Assembly (NCBI GenBank): GCA_947044365.1
Contig: OX345636.1
Location: 2,190,001-2,254,000 of the forward strand
DNA length: 64,000 bases
Direction of reading: 5' to 3'
Origin: Petrosia ficiformis
Taxonomy: Eukaryota > Porifera > Demospongiae > Haplosclerida > Petrosiidae
Position numbers and translations under genes: made by a program. Shown piece by piece: positions 46,033 through 62,845 of this stretch (position 1 is the first letter of the stretch; the number at the start of each line of letters is the position of its first letter). The notes beneath the pieces were generated by a model. The model saw only the letters and a program-made list of their open reading frames with translations, made no database searches and was not told where the DNA came from.

Positions 46033-46640
46033 CATTTTTAAGTTTGTTAGGCGGAGTTAAGCTGTAGCACGGCGGTGCAAAGGGAATTTTCCCATATTAT
46101 GTTAGACCTGACAAAGAAATCTAAAGTCTTTTATTCTGTTGTGAAAGAGCACCAGGAAAATATTCAACATAAAGCAGGGCTCTAGCTGGATGTGATAGTA
46201 CTTGTGTACCTCAAAGTTAGCGTTTATAATGCATAACACAATACAAGAACGGGAATGTCATCAATAAGTTTATGTTTGGAGACAAAGTCCTGAACTTGAA
46301 GATCTTGAAGACAAATAGCTAGGTAACTTAAAAATTAGTAAAATTTGTAAATAATTATGTATAGTTTAAATTTACATTGATCACAAATAATAGTTGATAA
46401 TTATAATAGCCAACAGGATAAACAATCAACCTCATTTACCTTCACTATTAAACTTCCAATAACTCGTTAACTGATTGATTGATCAGAATGCAAAAATTAA
46501 ATGCTAAAATAGCCAATTTATTGGTTTGTATAATTATCCTTGCTAGTTTGTCATACAGGTTGCTATGGCTACATGCAAGATATCACTATGTAACACTTTT
46601 ATGCACACAAAAAAATTATATACTTTAAATGACTGCATGT

Positions 46641-48300
46641 ATATTTGTCAGCTTAATATAATAATTGACATTGTTAAATGCTGATTTTTCTCCTTGGGTG
46701 TAGGGACAGTAAAAACCATGTAAATCTGTGTCTTTAGAGATATTTTCTTCAGACAGTTGTATGGGTGTATTCCCAAAGATTCCTCCCTCTTAAATAATCC
46801 ATGAACGGTATACCTAATACAAAGGAATCATCAAAATAATTATTGTTTTATAAATTGATGATACACGCTATGAAGTAGCCTTTCTAAGTAGTTTTCATAA
46901 AACAAGTTAATGCTAGTTTATTGAACTAAGTTTCACTACTAAATTTTAAAGTATATTGATTGCATAACAGTTGAAATTACAATTATGACAATTATGAGTT
47001 TCAGTGCAATGGGTTGAATTTACTATACTAATGACTTAGTTGTTATACTTTAAACTTTCTAGCTATACATACAATACTCCAAATAAGTAATTTTTCTAAT
47101 TCAATAACTGTTTTTCAAATAAAAACAAAATAGTAGGATTGATATGGAACATCAGGACAACATTTAAGCAAACATTTGTCAGTCAGACCACCTAAGAACC
47201 ACAAATATTTGTAATTACATACAATCTGACATGTAATACAGAGAAAGATTAAGACATTCAATTGTCATGTATATATAAATAGAAAGGCAAAGTGTATAAT
47301 TGTAATATTTATGTATATACTACACTTTTAGTAAATAATGCATATAAATAAAATTATTCCAATATAGTTATATACATGCTTGTATTGGCCACCCATATTC
47401 AGCAACAAACGAAACATCTTATAATTATAACCAATAAAGTAGTTAATGTTTTGAGTCCCTGGACAAGATAACTGACATAGTTATTTGTAATTATTGAAAC
47501 TGAAGTTTGAACTGTATATAACAACTGAATTCATGTTGATATCTTGATAAAAATTACTTCATAAGTATAACTCCTTATTTATAACTCAACAATTGTTGAG
47601 TGCAATTATGTTTTAAAACAAGGACATTACCATTGGTATTAAAATGTGAATAGCTTTCCTTGAGGTATAGTTTACATGATTATCTATTTAATTGTGATTG
47701 TAAACTGAATTAACATGAGGGCAGCATGCAATAACTAATGCGTGGGCATCACGAAAGACCAGGATTGTCCAGTTAAGCCTGGTATGTAGCTACAGCACTG
47801 AGCAGGTACAAATTACAAGTTATTGTTTAGCAGTTTTTCCATTGTGCAAATTTTAATTTTAATCAAACACATAACACTGTTTTAAGGTTAATGTGATTGG
47901 AAATTTAGTTATTTACCACTACATGTATATGAAAGAGATCTATCAGCCCACAGGAAGTTTCCCCACATAATCAGTTATAAGCATGTAGGAAGCTGTTTGT
48001 GGTTGACCTCTTACTATGCACTTAACTTCTATGGTATGCATGCCATATATGGGTTTATAAGATGAAATGAAACTATAGTCCATTCACATTCAGGAGTTGC
48101 GAACATTGCAGTTATAACTTTGTTAAACTTTGTTGTTTTCTTATGCAACAAAGACCATTCTACTCATCATAACTTGCCAAATCCAACAATGTTTGATATG
48201 ATCAGAAATCATAACCTATACAAATTGTACCGATAGAACCTATATGCACAGAAATACTAATGACCCTTCATAGCAGACAAATTGAATTTCTTTCAACATG
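46641..48300. other. Non-coding, no gene recognised
   Basis: Anonymous AT-rich sequence. No splice-supported reading frame was found. Confidence 0.45.
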
Positions 48301-49977
48301 AGCTTTTAGTTGCGACCAACATAACTTTCCTTTGCATTCCTTATATATCTTATTTGGAGATGTAAAAAAACTTCTATCCAGCTTTTTCTTCACCAGTAGG
48401 ACACAGTTGTCAATGCATTCTGAGAAGCCAGTGGCATTCTGTTTCCTACATTGCCGATCAAAGTAGTCATGTACATTGACAACTCACTCTGGTTTTCAGC
48501 CCTTCAATTAATGTGTTAGTATAGTACTAATTTGATTGCACAACATTAAATGACATAATTAAACCTCATTATAAATTATTATTATATGATAAACAAATTT
48601 ACCTAGCAATTATTTATAAAAAATGTTATTGGACTAATTACATGTACTACTTTGACTATACTGATGTGTTATTTCAAATTTAAGTGATTATAGATAATGA
48701 ACTAAAATTATTTTCCTGATGATTTTCAATAACACCAAAATTAGATTTGTAGTCAATTAGAGGTGTTACTTTACAACTAAGGGCACCCACAGAATGTTGT
48801 CCCACTTGAACAAACCAGACAATAATATATAGTGTGGTGTGAAGGTAATTAGACATGGTATTTTACTACTAATGCAGCCACAGAAAGTTCCCCCACTGGA
48901 ATAAACAAGACTAAGATTTACTTAATAGTGTGGGAAGCTGTGCATGGCATAGTTTCTTTGAACTCTATAGATCTATAATACAAACAATGCATCAATACAT
49001 CTTTAGTGTGTTCAGTAATCCCTAGATTGTTGCTATGTAAGGCTGGGTTTACATTTTGCAAACATTGCATCTGTTGAGTTGTGATAAAAGTCTGAAAACT
49101 GACTGGTCAAATGCAACACATAGAATCACATCCTATCATCATTATATTGGTTCTGAGAATGTTGAAGGGGCTTATCATGTTTACAATACAACACATTGAT
49201 ATAATGCAAGGAAATGCAAAGCTTTGTGTCATTATGTAAACCAGCCTTAAAGCTTGCATATACTCACATCCTTGCATTATGTTTTCGTAAATCATATTTT
49301 TTAATGATGCTGTATTGAACAAAAGCAACAAATCATTTTTGAAATTTTAATTAATAAGCCTTGTTTTTCTAGAGCTGATGACATATATATCAAGGGTGAA
49401 ACAAAGTAAGTACTAGTTTCATTTCATCTAGTATATAAAATACATGTGACAATAAGCAGAGTAACAAAACAGTGATACAGTATGCTAGCATTGTATTATT
49501 GATACACCCTGTGGTGTATTAAAATCATACCCATTCTGACACCAGCTTGTGAAAGCAGCTCATGCATGTTACTTATTCTTAAAATGATTGTTATAACAGT
49601 ATATGCACATATCTTTACTGAATTTCTGTTCTATCAAAATTACTATGGGATGTTCCATTTCTTTATTATGATATGTACTTGTCAATATAGAAATGTTTAC
49701 AGTGATGTAGCAACAAAAGCAATAACTATTATGTTACAAAAATTATATTCAAAAAATAACAAAGTACTCTATACCAATTAGGTCCATTTAGATGATATAC
49801 TAATCTAGTAATAATACTTATCACAGATTATATGTATAACTATATACCTAACATACTTCTAATACCATACAAAAGCAATAATACACTTCAAGATTAATCT
49901 GATAATGACTATAGAAGACATACATGTGATTGACATACAAGTGCAATGTGTAATCACTACAAAAAAAACTGTATAGC

Positions 49978-50024
<47 letters not shown>

Positions 50025-51640
50025 CTTATATATGTATAACCTCATACATGACAAAAACATGCAGTTGTTCAATCACCATTCATGTACACACAATACATTG
50101 TGATCCATCATTGAAACCTTTTTGGAACTCTCCATTATGATAGTCTCTAAGTTATATCTCTATAAACAAATTATGACTTGGTTTAGGACTTTAACTTGCA
50201 TAGATGCACCTGTACAGCTCTTTTGGGATTATCATGGGTAAACCTGTTACACTACATACTCTAAAATGATTTTGTATCTGAATCAAAGTTGCTCACACTA
50301 TAACTATGCACCATAAATATTACTATAATTAGCTATATATAAGCCCACAGAAAATTCCCTCTGCAGATAATCTATTGTAACAGTCTGGGAAACTGTTTAT
50401 ATAGCTTGACCTGTGACATGTGAACTCCATAAGTGTGTTATAATAAATTATCAGGTATATATATATATATATTATATATATGTATTATATATATAATATA
50501 TGATATGTATACAATAATTATGCTTTAACTAGCATAGATGCAGCTATATAGAGCTCTTTTGGGACTACCATGAGTAAACCTTTCACACTACATACTGTAA
50601 AGCAATTTTGTCAAACCTTTATTATATCAACCCATAGAAAATTTCTGATAATCAATTATAATTAACAGTGTGGGAAGCTGTTTGTATAGCTTGACCTATG
50701 GACATGTGAAAACCATAGGTGTGCTTATATCAGGTGTATATAATTATAATTATGGCCTGTATAGTGTATATATAGTATATATAAACAGGTTGTATTTTAA
50801 TTGGTACACCTGGTAAACATGGAAACATTACTCAGCTTGTTTCTATAGGTTATCACTAGCAAAGCACTGTTTCAAACCAAGTACAATTGTTAAATCATTA
50901 AATGGAATTGTGCTCTTGATGTTCATATGACGTAACTTATCACTTGCATAATCATTGAAACTAAACACACATATCTTAAAATACAGTTTTAGTAAATAAT
51001 GTTTATAATATTCCGATTTATATACTATAAATGAATATCAAAACCACATGAAGGGTTGTGACTCTAGGTAACATAGTTCACTAACACAAATTTGACTAGT
51101 TTTAGCCATTCATATTTAGCATTAATTGTAATGATGAAATGGTTTATGAAAATTATATACTATATATAACCAATGACATTAATTCAATTAATAAATCAAT
51201 CTTTAGAGTGTATAATTATATTAATGTTTATGTTAAGTCTCTATATGTAAACATATGGTTAGGAATATTATACTTTAACTCATTAGCCTTAAAATCTCAA
51301 TACAGATAAGGAATGCATCCTTTTTATATAAATTGATGTGAGTTGTAAGAATGTATTATTGAATAGGAATGATATATTTCGTAGCATTTTAATAAAATTT
51401 GACAATAATTATAGCTTTAGATCTTTAATAACATTTTAAAAATACCTTATGAGTTATGTGCAATTTAAAGTGTTCCAGATCATTTGAAAACAGTGCATTC
51501 ACAACTGCATTATATATCAGATATGATGGATGGCATGACTATTGTTGATAAGTTATCTACATGCTTACTACATAGGTGAATATTTGGTAAATAGTTGTTG
51601 GATGTGATAACCTTTCAACTGCATGTGGTGGTGATTAACT
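48301..51640. repeat. Third partial copy of the duplicated cluster
   Basis: Positions 49090-49230 match 39720-39830, 49480-50000 match 38500-39000, and 51290-51620 match 27340-27600. Divergence is greater than between the two main arms. Two related blocks at 50330-50440 and 50620-50720 (gaaactgttta / gaagctgttt context) are a local duplication. An (AT)n tract lies at about 49982-50022. No gene is seen. Confidence 0.65.
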
Positions 51641-51980
51641 TATCTCTATTTAGTCAACTATATAGACCATATCACTCCACAGAAAAGCTCCATTATTAAG
51701 TGTGCTTTAAATTTTTAAGAGCTGTATCTTGCCAGTTAAAATAATTTGCAACAAATGAAAGCATAGCTCATTGTGTTTTGAGACTATCACTGGTAAGCAC
51801 TGTTTAAACAAGCTACAACATCAACAGCTTTTGGAGTGATTATTATTGTTTATTTCATCCCATAAAGAAAAGTATTGCATAGCTAATAAGTATTTCTATT
51901 ACTATACTACTGTATGTAAGTGCATATAGTACAATCTACAAGGATATTAATCTATAAAACATTCGGTTACAATTGTGAAT

Positions 51981-52065
51981 AAGTGACAAAAACATGCCCA
52001 GGCCTCCCATATTACTTTGTAACTTACAAAGTAATATGGGAGGCCTGGGCATGTTTGTGTCACTT
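51981..52065. repeat. Near-perfect 41-bp-arm palindrome
   Basis: The arms 51981-52021 and 52025-52065 are complementary with a single mismatch or so (core catgcccaggcctcccatat). The loop is about 3 bases. It is far more GC-rich than its surroundings. It could be a tiny fold-back element or a structured RNA. Confidence 0.85.
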
Positions 52066-52179
52066 ATGTATGGTATAAATAGTTGAAGTATCATAATTCA
52101 AATTCCAGCTAGCTCTGCTGTAAGTATCTTTAAAAATTAATTATTTATAAACTAATTCTTTACGTCATTGAATGGAACA

Positions 52180-52407
52180 ATGGCGTCCAAAAGAGTAGAA
52201 ATGCTCTTTGCAAAAAAAAACCTTTTTTTTAATAGAATTGTGCAATATAATGGTGATAGAGAAGTGTTCGAAGCTTGGCTTAGTAAAGTCCTCAGTTTTC
52301 ATCAAATTATTTCAGTGGCCAAAAAGACTGAAAAAGTAAACCTTGCCGTTCTGACAGCTGTCTTTTATGATTCAATACTGTTATACTTCTCTTGTGTTGG
52401 TAACTAA
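52180..52407 (+). CDS. Unrecognised short ORF
   Basis: A frame of about 75 codons from ATGGCGTCC, encoding MASKRVEMLFAKK and later VFEAWLSKVLSFHQIISVAK. It lies 110 bp after the palindrome. Runs of A and T within it (52210-52231) make the frame fragile. The composition is protein-like, but there is no family match and no partner exon. Confidence 0.25.
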   Translation: MASKRVEMLFAKKNLFFNRIVQYNGDREVFEAWLSKVLSFHQIISVAKKTEKVNLAVLTAVFYDSILLYFSCVGN

Positions 52408-52427
52408 AGGTTCAGTTACATAATATA

Positions 52428-53012
52428 TACATTGTATATATTGTATATACATATAATAATTATTATACCACTTGATATATATTAGTACATGTACATATAC
52501 CTCTTGACATTAGAACATGTGCATGCCACTTGATATCAGTATATGTACATATACCACTTGATATCAGTACATGTACATATACCACTTGATATTAGTACAT
52601 GTATATATACCACTTTATATTAGTACATGTACATATACCACTTGATATCAGTACATGTACATATACCACTAGATAGTAGTATATGTACATAATATATACA
52701 TTGTATATATTGTATATACATATAATAATTATTATACCACTTGATATATATTAGTACATGTACATATACCTCTTGACATTAGAACATGTGCATGCCACTT
52801 GATATCAGTATATGTACATATACCACTTGATATCAGTACATGTACATATACCACTTGATATTAGTACATGTACATATACCACTTGATATTAGTACATGTA
52901 CATATACCTCTTGACATTAGAACATGTGCATGCCACTTGATATCAGTATATGTACATATACCTCAGTACATGTACATATACCACTTGATATTAGTACATG
53001 TACATATACCAC
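52428..53012. repeat. Minisatellite with higher-order duplication
   Basis: A unit of about 28-33 bp (accacttgatatcagtacat plus gtacatat) is repeated about 15 times. A block of about 260 bp including an AT-rich lead-in (atatacattgtatatattgt) occurs at 52428 and again at 52690, so units were amplified together. Confidence 0.85.
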
Positions 53013-53269
53013 TTGCAAGCTGTCTACATAGTTGTAAACCTGACCACACGCTGATAAATGATTCAAATTTTCTTCAATTATCAAATGATTGCAGAGACAC
53101 TACATGAGTCATGTAATATAACTTGTAAATATATTCAGTACAGTATAAACAACATGTACTATTGACATAATCAAATTCCAATCATTACAGAAAAAAAAAA
53201 CATCAGTCAATTGAGAATATATATGGGAAAAAAAACCTTCAGTCAGTTCCGCTAACTGAGAATCAACTA

Positions 53270-53728
53270 CTACTTTCGGCGTGCATTGGCACATTTATCG
53301 TTTACTGCGTCAATCAGTATTGTTTTGGTGACTGCATACTTAGATTGAACATACCCTGTAAATAATACAATGTAATGAATTTTATTGTGTGCATGACATA
53401 CAAACTTACTGAGGCAAGCACCCAATATATCTTTATCAAGTGCTTTATTTATTCTTCCTCCATATGCACTATATGTAGCGAGCACTTCTTTCGGGAAAAA
53501 AATGGTGATTAGGTTTCTGATCAGTCTCGTAGGACTATTCCTACTGCTGTCCTCTGCATCATCTAGCTCTCGTTTCGTTATATATACACTATATCCTTCT
53601 ACCAGCTCTAGTTTCCTAGGTGTTGCCTAAATTGTTTATGTTTAATTTAACGAATGAATAATAATTATTATTAGTCATACCTTTTTATTTTGAGTTGTTT
53701 CATCTGGGTCTTGTTTCACATGCGTACT
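53270..53728 (-). CDS. BEN-domain protein, last three exons
   Basis: Three minus-strand exons join in phase with GT/AG borders: 53728-53681 (STHVKQDPDETTQNKK), 53626-53410 and 53355-53270 (stop TAG). The middle exon reads LELVEGYSVYITKRELDDAE, then SPTRLIRNLITIFFPKEVLA and GGRINKALDKDILGACL. The last adds YVQSKYAVTKTILIDAVNDK and ends CANARRK. The order (short beta segment, leucine-rich helix with F-P-x-E-x-L-A, G-G-R-x-N-x-A-L-D, final helix rich in basic residues) matches the BEN domain, a DNA- and chromatin-binding module of animal and viral proteins. Upstream exons are listed separately as candidates. A small exon at about 53796-53828 (NDRKLHCKTPK) would fit in phase directly before. Confidence 0.7.
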
Positions 53729-54105
53729 CTAAAATAATTATCAGTCATAATTATAATGATCACACATAATTACATTTAATTATATTATAATTATATATCA
53801 CTTTAGGAGTTTTGCAGTGAAGTTTGCGATCATTCTACAGTGTGATTACTGCTATTTCTCATTATGTGTGTAAATAATAATAATTATTGTTAAGTTGTAT
53901 TTTATACTTATTTTTATATCTTTGACAGTGTATGCGAAAATAAGTCACTTGACAACATTAACGATAATTTTTTTTCAAATGCTTATATTTAACTGCTTGC
54001 TATTCAGCCATTCTGTGGATGTGTCAATGAGAACAGAAACTGGAATAAAGACACTGAAATGTCATCAGATTAAATTAACATCGTTTGACAAGTACTCGTA
54101 CCCTC

Positions 54106-54535
54106 TTAGTCGTGGAATGATGGTCTCCTACGTTTACTACAACTGTACCCTTCCAACAACAAGTGAACTAGTTCCAATCGAAATGCTAGCAGATCCTTTA
54201 TGTCTTTTTGTGGAAGCCCTACTTTCTTACAATTATGCTTGTATATTATGTGCGCATTGTTGATTGCAAACTCAAAAAGGTGAAAAAATATTTGCATCCA
54301 TGGTCGTTTACACTTATGATCAAAAGCATAGTACTTGTGCAACTGATCAGTTTTATCAACTGCCCCATAAACTTGTTGTATGCAGGCAGTAATGGGGGAA
54401 CTGATCGAGCTACAAGTACTCCTGATTCTTGCTACACTTGTCACCTGTAAACCTTACCCTTCATGGATTGTGGGAAAACATTCGTAACAAAGCTGACAAC
54501 CTTGCGATCATGGAAAACAAAATAGTTATTCCCAC
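54106..54535 (-). pseudogene. Old piggyBac transposase relic
   Basis: In two overlapping frames the minus strand reads FVFHDRKVVSFVTNVFPQS, then PAYNKFMG, and after a one-base shift AVDKTDQLHKYYAFDHKCKR and IFFHLFEFAINNAHIIYKHN. The YN-x2-M-x2-VD-x2-DQ-x3-YY block and the following W/F-rich helix are diagnostic of piggyBac-type transposases. Several frameshifts and stops are present. It is clearly older than, and different in sequence from, the copy at 55.6-57.5 kb. No TTAA-bounded ends were identified. Confidence 0.75.
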
Positions 54536-58752
<4,217 letters not shown>

Positions 58753-58759
58753 CTCATTA

Positions 58760-59263
58760 AAATCAAAACCTTCGTTGCAACTGATTACAGGCAATTTGCA
58801 ACTTTCTCCAACTTCTGGAGCAATCTAACACTCACCTCAACCTTGCTCACCAATTACTGCAAGCACAGCATCTACTCAAGTCTGCACACGAACGCTATTT
58901 GTCACTCATTCTCCCAACATCCCTTTCTCTCTCGCTAGAACCAGCTAGAAACAAAGTCTATACATCACACAAACATCAACATAACGTTCTACTCTTCTTT
59001 CACTTTTAGCCCTAAGCTAACTTCAAAGTAACATGAAAGGGCGGACACTTGAATCAAAGCACCGCTAGACCACATCCAACAAAGCGTGGGCGTTTTGAAC
59101 AATAGAATGCCGACATGCCACCACCATATTGGTATACTCTTGTAATCTACAGTAATTTGGGGTGTGGTACATCCAAGACCCAGCCATTGCAGTGAAATTT
59201 GGTAATGTAATAAGTAGGTGTGGTACTTCCTATCTGACAGGATGTTGTAAAATTACAACATTA
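58760..59263. other. Putative 5' region between divergent genes
   Basis: This lies upstream of the candidate BEN-gene ATG (minus) and of the LINE fragment. No protein motif is recognised. The plus frame at 58732-58938 overlaps the candidate exon on the other strand and is not supported. Confidence 0.4.
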
Positions 59264-60192
59264 ACCCACGCCCTCTGGTGGGTACCTGAGGCATTTTCCT
59301 TGCTGTGAAACCTGAAATCGTGGGTGTAGCTGGTGCCAACATGCAGTGGGGTCATTTTGTTAGCCCCAGTTCCAGTCAAAAGAGGGAGACCATTGCATTT
59401 GATTTGATCCTACGATGCGCTTGGGGACTTTCGAGTCCCAGTAAGCAAGGTGGTGGAAGTAGTAGTCCATGTCGGAAAAGGAGCCAAGTTTGGGGTAGAG
59501 AAAGTGAACGGTGGCCAAATGTTATGCAAGAGAGTCGCCAGTGTTGGAAATGGGAAGAATTTTGAAAAATGTTGAAACCCACAAAGGGAAACAACCTAAT
59601 TCACCTAATACTCCTGCATTTGGCGAACTTAATGGGAGTTCTAGTACATATTTATAAAATTTCAATAACACATGTTCTAGCGCAGACTGTTCAGTATGTC
59701 CCCAGAATTCTCCTCCATACATTAATATTGGCTTTACCAATGCTGAAAATAATTCACACATTGTGGGGACCATCAATTTCTTGTTTGTGGTCAAATCGAC
59801 TAATGATCTCATTGCTCTAATTCCAGATAACGCATTGTGGTCTATAGCGGCAGACATTTTACCACTTTTGTGAATATAAAAGCCTAGATATTTATATTTA
59901 TCAACTACCTCCAGTGGAATATTATTCATTAAAAGTAAACAATCTAAATTTCCATTAATTGGCATGACTTTAGATTTAGTGATATTTACCTTCAGACCAT
60001 TTGATTTACAATATTCAGATGATGCGTCTAGTGAAGCTTGAGCCTTCACCTCATTATCGGCACATAGCACCATATCATCAGCAAACAGAAGACCATTGAT
60101 CTTTGTGTTGATCATCAGAACCCCTGTCACCTTGCTTTCTACAACTGAGAGGACATCATTAATGAACAATGAAAAGAGAAGAGGACTTATTT
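59264..60192 (-). mobile_element. 5'-truncated LINE fragment, copy 1
   Basis: The minus strand reads the middle of a non-LTR reverse transcriptase: ISPLLFSLFINDVL (block B), LLFADDMVL (block C, active-site ADD), GLKVNITKSKVM and YKYLGFYIHKSGKM. The frame stops early (LA then TAA at 59522). The second copy at 62.5 kb continues open past that point, so this stop is a mutation. The 3' part (59264-59570) matches 62511-62790. The 5' end is lost at about 60192, typical of incomplete reverse transcription. Confidence 0.8.
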
Positions 60193-61203
60193 AGTCCAAT
60201 TTCAAATGGACAATGGGCAATGTATAATTGATGATAGTAAATTTGTAGATAAAAACAATCTTAAGCTGAATGAACAAAAATTAGTGAAATATGGTTCGTC
60301 ACATCTCGAAGCAAAAATTGTTGGAATAGGTAAGTCCATTGTATAACATTGTATATATTCATATAATCATACTGTTATTGATATTGTGGTATGTTCTTAT
60401 AAAGGGGACAAGAAAACACTAGTAGAAAAAGAAAAAAAATTATTAGAAGTTGGAATAGGTAAGTATATAACATTGTATATATTCATAATATAATCATACT
60501 CTTATTGATATTGTGTTATGTTCTTATAAAGGTGACGAGAAAACAGCAGTACAAGAGGAAAAAAAATTATCAAAAGCAAAAACAAACAAAAGAAAGGTAA
60601 GTAAATCTATTTTACCAATAACATCATAGAATCTGCTTCAACCACAGGCACAGAGTGAAACTAACAAACCTACAAAAAAAGTTAAAAAAAAAAAAAAAAG
60701 TAAGTGTCTAGGAGTATAATTATGATGTAATATTATACACAATACCACTTTAGACATTAATTAATGTTTATGCATTCTCCAACAGGAAGACTTTAGAATT
60801 ATATGCATAGGATCACCAGTTACAACCAATGTAAGTAATATAATTTTACTTTAGCAATTAATACTGAACATTTATATAGGCTTCTTTAGAATCAGAAGAA
60901 TCATCATCTATTAAAGTGAGTACTTATTGATTTTATCATTAAACAAGATTGTACATACAATTCTGTATTATAAGCTTATTCGGACTCCAAATCTACATGT
61001 AACTTGTCAACTAATAAAGTGAGAATAATAATGGATGTGTAAATCACTTATATGTGTTAATTTGTTTCTGGCTTCAATTTTAATGTGTTAACATTTCTAG
61101 TGATTCAACTACAATACACAGTACTTTATAATTATTTCAATTGTTATTATAGGTAAATGAGCTGGTAACAGAAATTAGTTTTGCAGACACAGTAATTAGT
61201 TTT
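60191..61203 (+). CDS. Multi-exon host gene, N-terminal part (BEN-protein-like)
   Basis: Seven exons can be read: to 60329 (LVQFQMDNGQCIIDDSKFVD ... SSHLEAKIVGIG), 60405-60458 (DKKTLVEKEKKLLEVGIG), 60532-60596 (DEKTAVQEEKKLSKAKTNKR), 60648-60699 (Lys-rich), 60786-60830 (EDFRIICIGSPVTTN), 60880-60915 (ASLESEESSSIK) and 61153-61203 (VNELVTEISFADTVISF). All junctions keep phase except exon 4, whose poly-A run (about 16 A) appears one base off, a likely homopolymer artefact. The EA-x-I-x-x-I-G-D-K pattern with acidic/basic linkers resembles N-terminal regions of sponge and cnidarian BEN-domain proteins; this is from memory. The first exon begins at the LINE junction, so the gene is probably cut at its 5' end. 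Confidence 0.5.
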
Positions 61204-61239
61204 GTAAGTAAAACTTAGTAAATTTGTGCATACATGTCT

Positions 61240-62215
61240 AGTGTTGGCATTGCAAGTCATGGACTGTCAGTGAAATGTCATGAATATTGCTTACAAACCA
61301 TAGCCATCCCAGGATTGTCACTATAAACTATTGTCAGATCCATGAATACTCATGTATATAGGCAGCAATCCATGGAATTTCCAGGGAATGTCCCTTACAT
61401 TAAAGTGTCGTGTCAGAGTTTCTATGTATGTCAGTATATACATATATTATAGCTGGCATTCCATGGAACATCCCAGGATTATCACTATACTAAAGTATAT
61501 TGTCAGAGATTCTATGAATGTCGCTGGCATTCCATGGAACATCCCGGGATTGTCACTATACTAAGAGATTCTATGAATGTCAGTACGTATATAGCTGGCA
61601 TTCCATGGAACATCCAGGGATTGTCACTTATACTAAAGTATATTGTCAGAGATTCTATGAATGTCAGCCTATAGCTGGCATTCCATGGAACATCCCGGGA
61701 TTGGCACGATACTAAAGTATATTGTCAGAGATTCTATGAATGTCAGCATATAGCTGGCATTCCATGGAACATCCCGGGATTGTCACTTATACTACAGTAT
61801 ATTGTCAGAGATTTTATGAATGTCAGTATATAACTGGCATTCCATGGAACATCCAGGGATTGTCACTATACTAAGAGATTCTATGAATGTCAGTACGTAT
61901 ATAGCTGGCATTCCATGGAACATCCAGGGATTGCCACTTATACTAAAGTATATTGTCAGAGATTCTATGAATGTCAGCCTATAGCTGGCATTCCATGGAA
62001 CATCCCGGGATTGGCACTATACTAAAGTATATTGTCAGAGATTCTATGAATGTCAGCATATAGCTGGAATTCCATGGAACATCCCGGGATTGTCACTATA
62101 CTAAAGTATATTGTCAGAGATTCTATGAATGTCAGCCTATAGCTGGCATTCCATGGAACATCCAGGGATTGGCACTATACTAAAGTTTATTGCCAGAAAA
62201 TCTATGAATGTATGT
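61240..62215. repeat. ~80-bp minisatellite, probably intronic
   Basis: About 10-11 units share the core ggcattccatggaacatccc plus agagattctatgaatgtcag. Units are 70-90 bp because of small internal deletions. It starts right after the last exon donor (61204) of the gene to its left. Confidence 0.88.
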
Positions 62216-62510
62216 TATCTGGTTGAATATATGCTTTATCGTTAGAACACAGATGTCACATATATGTGACATTTCAGCCCTACGTGGTTCGCAGTGTGTT
62301 CCTAGCTTTACGAAGCTCTCCAAATGCTTGTATTTGGCGTCAGGCACAAGCTCATGAAAATGGCTTTAAAAGTTGATGGTTTTTCAGCCGCTGTTTAGCC
62401 TAAATAATGACTGTAGAGGGAATTTTAAATTGGGTGTCCTCCCGTTAAGGGGGGTTCGAAGGGGGTGCACCCCCCTCGCTGCCCACACAATTTGCGGTTT
62501 CAGTGACCCC
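62216..62510. other. Short spacer with GC-richer stretch
   Basis: A GC-rich palindromic stretch (gggggtgcaccccc, 62461-62474) lies directly before the LINE 3' fragment. No gene is recognised. Confidence 0.5.
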
Positions 62511-62790
62511 ACCCACGTGCTCTGGTGGGTCCCCGAGGCATTTCCCTTGCTGTAAAACCTGAAATCGTGGGTGTAGCTATTTTGTTTGCCACAGTTCCAG
62601 TAGAGCACTGCATTTGATTTAATCCTACGAAGCGCTTGGGGACTTTCAAGTCCTGGTAAGCATGTTGGTAGAAATAGTACTCCATGTCAGAAAAGGAGCC
62701 AAGTTTGGGGTAGAGAAAGTGAACGGTGGCCAAAATAGATGCAATAGAGTCACCAGTGTTGGAAATGGGAAGAGTTTTGAAAAACAAGCT
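62511..62790 (-). mobile_element. LINE fragment, copy 2 (3' end only)
   Basis: This is about 85-90% identical to 59264-59570. The minus frame is open for about 97 codons (KTLPISNTGDSIASILATVH ...). It shows the C-terminal part of the ORF that is cut by a stop in copy 1. Confidence 0.75.
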
Positions 62791-62845
62791 CATTCCTCTA
62801 AGGGTTAATTAATATAATAACAGAGCATTGCTATGTACTTAATAG

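Larger units (their letters stand above)
45260..46640. repeat. Inverted duplicate of 36.54-37.69 kb
   Basis: Coding, promoter and far-upstream sequence (to catagcaacctgtatgac) are shared in inverted orientation with 36540-37690. The axis (near 41.5 kb) differs from that of the 24.6-44.5-kb inversion (near 36 kb after removing the retrotransposon), so it is a separate duplication event. Confidence 0.75.

Noticed and set aside
52428..53012. CRISPR-like regular repeats
   Set aside because: The units are tandem without unique spacers, and the genome is eukaryotic. It is an ordinary minisatellite.
52868..53107. 79-codon frame with repeated HIPLDIRT-like units
   Set aside because: It is a translation of the 28-33-bp minisatellite.
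53270..53485. 71-codon continuous frame read as one ORF
   Set aside because: A GT/AG intron (53409-53356) inside it gives a better in-phase BEN-domain protein. The continuous frame includes intron sequence.
61352..61715. Frames with repeated GIPWNIPG units
   Set aside because: They are translations of the ~80-bp minisatellite, which lies after a splice donor and is probably intronic.
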